From the NCBI GenBank assembly GCA_002503825.1, contig DASP01000005.1, positions 62,001-126,000 of the forward strand: DNA of 64,000 nt, written 5' to 3'. The stretch is from Methanoregulaceae archaeon UBA467 (GTDB lineage: Archaea > Halobacteriota > Methanomicrobia > Methanomicrobiales > Methanospirillaceae). The first letter of the stretch is position 1. Each line of letters starts with the position of its first letter. Positions 62,086 through 64,000 of the stretch are shown here, in pieces. The notes beneath the pieces are model-generated. The model was not told the DNA's origin, did not search any database, and saw only the letters and a list, made by a program, of their open reading frames with translations. Position numbers and translations under genes: made by a program.

Positions 62086-62925
62086 ATGCCGGATCTGTTA
62101 CTCCCTCACGGCCAGCCTTTTGACCTTGACCGCACACTTGGGTGCGGACAGGTGTTCCGCTGGGAAAAAACGGGACAATGGTGGTCAGGAATTGTCGGGA
62201 GAAATGTTATACGCATCCGCCAGGACGGCAGGACCCTGACCTGGCACGGTGCAGAAGAGGACTTTATACGCGATTATTTCCAGGTGGACCTCGATCTGGT
62301 CCCGATCATCGAATCTATCGACCACGACCCGCTGATCCATGCTGCACTGATGCGGTGTGAAGGGCTGCGGGTTATCAGGCAGCCTGCCTGGGAATGCCTT
62401 GCATCATATATCTGTGCGACGTATGCCAATATACCGGGTATCAGGAAGAAAATATCACTCCTTTCGCAGTCATTCGGGGAACGTGTCCGTAGTGAGGGCG
62501 AATGGTACTCTGCCTTCCCTTCTGCAGAAACACTGGCAGAAGCGGCGCTGTGTGATGTGAAAGACTGCCGGCTGGGATACAGGGCGCCGTTTATCTGCGA
62601 GACCGCCCGGACCATTGCCGCAGATCCGGGCTGGGAGTCAGGAATTGCACACCTGCCCTATACAGATGCCAGGAAAGAACTGCTACGGCTGAAGGGAGTC
62701 GGGAAAAAAGTGGCCGATTGTGTTCTGCTCTTTGCCTTCAGGAAATTCGAGGCATTTCCGGTGGACGTATGGATCATGAGGATCATGCGCCAGTCATACC
62801 CGGAACGCAGTCTGCCTGAAAATTACGATATAATTGCCCGCAACGGCCGGGAACTGTTCGGGCCCTATGCCGGCTACGCACAGGAATACCTGTTCTGTGA
62901 CCGTGCCGCAATTACAGAAAAATAA
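62086..62925 (+). CDS. ogg: 8-oxoguanine DNA glycosylase (Ogg1 type)
   Basis: 279 residues. An N-terminal Ogg domain (DLDRTLGCGQVFRWEK) precedes an HhH-GPD domain with the hairpin RLKGVGKKVADC (catalytic Lys about 208) and the aspartate in FPVDVW (about 227). It removes oxidised guanine and nicks the strand. ATG 62086 is the first codon consistent with the family N-terminus. Confidence 0.93.
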   Translation: MPDLLLPHGQPFDLDRTLGCGQVFRWEKTGQWWSGIVGRNVIRIRQDGRTLTWHGAEEDFIRDYFQVDLDLVPIIESIDHDPLIHAALMRCEGLRVIRQPAWECLASYICATYANIPGIRKKISLLSQSFGERVRSEGEWYSAFPSAETLAEAALCDVKDCRLGYRAPFICETARTIAADPGWESGIAHLPYTDARKELLRLKGVGKKVADCVLLFAFRKFEAFPVDVWIMRIMRQSYPERSLPENYDIIARNGRELFGPYAGYAQEYLFCDRAAITEK

Positions 62926-62967
62926 AGGGCCCGGTCTGAACAGCCAGGGGGGGGAGATATCCGCTTT

Positions 62968-64000
62968 TCAGGTCCCGATGTCCCAGCTTTCCATGTAGGT
63001 CTTCTGGTACTCAGTCAGCTCGTCGATAGTAAGACCGAGGGATGCCAGTTTTGTCCTTGCCACTTCGAGGTCGATTGCCTCCGGGACATCGAAGACGCCT
63101 CCCTCCAGTTCCCTGCCATGCAGTGCGATATATTCGGCACAGAGCGCCTGCAGGGCAAAACTTAAGTCCATGACCTCGACAGGGTGTCCCATCCCTTTCG
63201 GGATAGCCAGGTTGACCAGGCGGCCCTCGGCAAGCACGTGGATCTCTTTTCCGCCAATTGCATAGGAGTCTATGCCGTCGCGGCGTATTATGGAGGCTGC
63301 ATGCGTTTCAAGCCATGCAACATCGATTTCTACGTTAAAGTGACCTGCATTCGAGAGAATCGCGCCATTTTTCATCGCAGCGAAATGCTCTTCCCGTATG
63401 ACAGATGTGTTCCCGGTCGTTGTGATGAAAATATCGCCGGTTTTCGCTGCATCTGCCATGTTCATCACCATGTAGCCGTCCATATGCGCTTCAAGCGCCC
63501 TCCGCGGGTCTGTTTCCGTGACGACGACCTTTGCACCGAGACCGTGGACCTTCTTTGCGAGTCCGCGGCCGCAGAACCCGTAGCCGGCGATGACAAAATA
63601 TTTACCGGCGATCAGCACGTTCGTGGTCACCATGATCGCGGTGAGTGCACTCTCCCCGGTCCCGTGAACGTTATCAAAGAACCGTTTCATCGGTGTGTCA
63701 TTGACGGCGATCACCGGGAAGGTGAGTTTCCCGTCACGTGCCATTGCCCTGAGACGATGGATCCCGGTTGTCGTCTCTTCACAGCCGCCGATGACCCCGG
63801 GCAGGAGTTCCCGCCTCTTCGTATGCAGGTGATGGATCAGGTCCATGCCATCGTCGATGGTGACCCCGGGGCGGGCGTCAAGGACCATATCGATGGCCTT
63901 GTAATATTCCCCGACTGATGCCCCCCGCCTGGCATAACAGGAGACCCCGTCCATGAGGTTCAGTGCCTCTGCAACGTCGTCCTGCGTGCTGAGCGGGTTG
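62968..64000 (-). CDS. ahcY: S-adenosylhomocysteine / S-inosylhomocysteine hydrolase (partial, 5' end beyond window)
   Basis: At least 343 residues, running off the right edge (the frame continues upstream of MDGVSCYARRG). NAD-binding Rossmann motif VIAGYGFCGRGLAKKV, FDNVHGTGES and the C-terminal DLEVARTKLASLG match AhcY. In methanogens the orthologue has been reported to act on S-inosylhomocysteine; the sequence here cannot decide. It clears the product inhibitor of methyl transfer. Confidence 0.92.
   Translation of the reverse strand, partial: NPLSTQDDVAEALNLMDGVSCYARRGASVGEYYKAIDMVLDARPGVTIDDGMDLIHHLHTKRRELLPGVIGGCEETTTGIHRLRAMARDGKLTFPVIAVNDTPMKRFFDNVHGTGESALTAIMVTTNVLIAGKYFVIAGYGFCGRGLAKKVHGLGAKVVVTETDPRRALEAHMDGYMVMNMADAAKTGDIFITTTGNTSVIREEHFAAMKNGAILSNAGHFNVEIDVAWLETHAASIIRRDGIDSYAIGGKEIHVLAEGRLVNLAIPKGMGHPVEVMDLSFALQALCAEYIALHGRELEGGVFDVPEAIDLEVARTKLASLGLTIDELTEYQKTYMESWDIGT

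Noticed and set aside
63184..63918. Plus-strand 244-codon frame
   Set aside because: Antisense of the clearly homologous ahcY gene.
1..64000. CRISPR arrays, rRNA genes, intact transposases
   Set aside because: No regularly spaced short repeats, no rRNA-like conserved blocks and no DDE or HUH transposase motifs were seen.

Overview
The window looks like a chromosome segment of a hydrogenotrophic methanogen of the order Methanomicrobiales (Methanoregula/Methanolinea-like). The main evidence is the gene content: mch (methenyl-H4MPT cyclohydrolase), methanogenesis marker protein 12, a four-gene pyruvate:ferredoxin oxidoreductase, archaeal EF-1alpha with S10, L7Ae/S28e/L24e, Orc1/Cdc6, CetZ, GuaAA, archaeal CobT/CobZ/CobS and a stand-alone NifB. 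Genus is inference. No rRNA, CRISPR array or intact insertion sequence was seen; one tRNA (Val, UAC) is present.

Layout. 0.3-4.6 kb: two paralogous aryl-CoA ligases plus an ACT protein, facing an HPS-RraA fusion. 4.8-10.8 kb: TerC-like protein, superoxide reductase beside a decayed rhodanese gene, nitroreductase beside a frameshifted small gene, a PGF-CTERM-like surface protein, TraB, and a YkgJ-type Cys-cluster protein. 10.8-14.7 kb: guaAA, cobalamin lower-ligand genes (cobT, cobZ, cobS) and a small siroheme Fe-S protein. 15.2-18.4 kb: tuf, rpsJ and an Agl23-like membrane protein. 19-26.5 kb: cetZ with a surface coiled-coil protein, then a four-gene membrane/glycan cluster. 26.7-27.9 kb: L7Ae-S28e-L24e-Ndk operon. 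29-32.4 kb: MarC, nitrilase, threonine synthase, DUF5803-like protein. 33-39.9 kb: response regulator, porCDAB, mmp12, epimerase, a small membrane protein and apgM.

39,972-52,942 is an integrated element bounded by a 21-bp direct repeat. It carries a tyrosine integrase, a palindromic operator with a leaderless promoter, a ribbon-helix-helix protein, a P-loop ATPase, small terminase, large terminase split into ATPase and nuclease ORFs, a tape-measure-like protein, ORB-like motifs, an excisionase-like HTH protein and a GNAT toxin/antitoxin pair whose promoter holds a 10-bp-period tandem repeat. No capsid, portal or tail-tube gene is recognisable, so it is either a decayed provirus or an archaeal satellite-type element with packaging genes. 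This is the most unusual part of the window.

53-64 kb returns to host genes: a small gene abutting attR, a zinc-ribbon protein, orc1, mch, a methyltransferase with an apparent ATT start, tRNA-Val, FKBP, nifB, small membrane proteins and lipoproteins, an Ogg-type DNA glycosylase and the truncated 3' part of ahcY.

Six copies of a structured intergenic repeat (A-F; two complete ones match over about 250 bp) lie between host genes. A second hairpin repeat occurs twice. Neither matches a family known to me.
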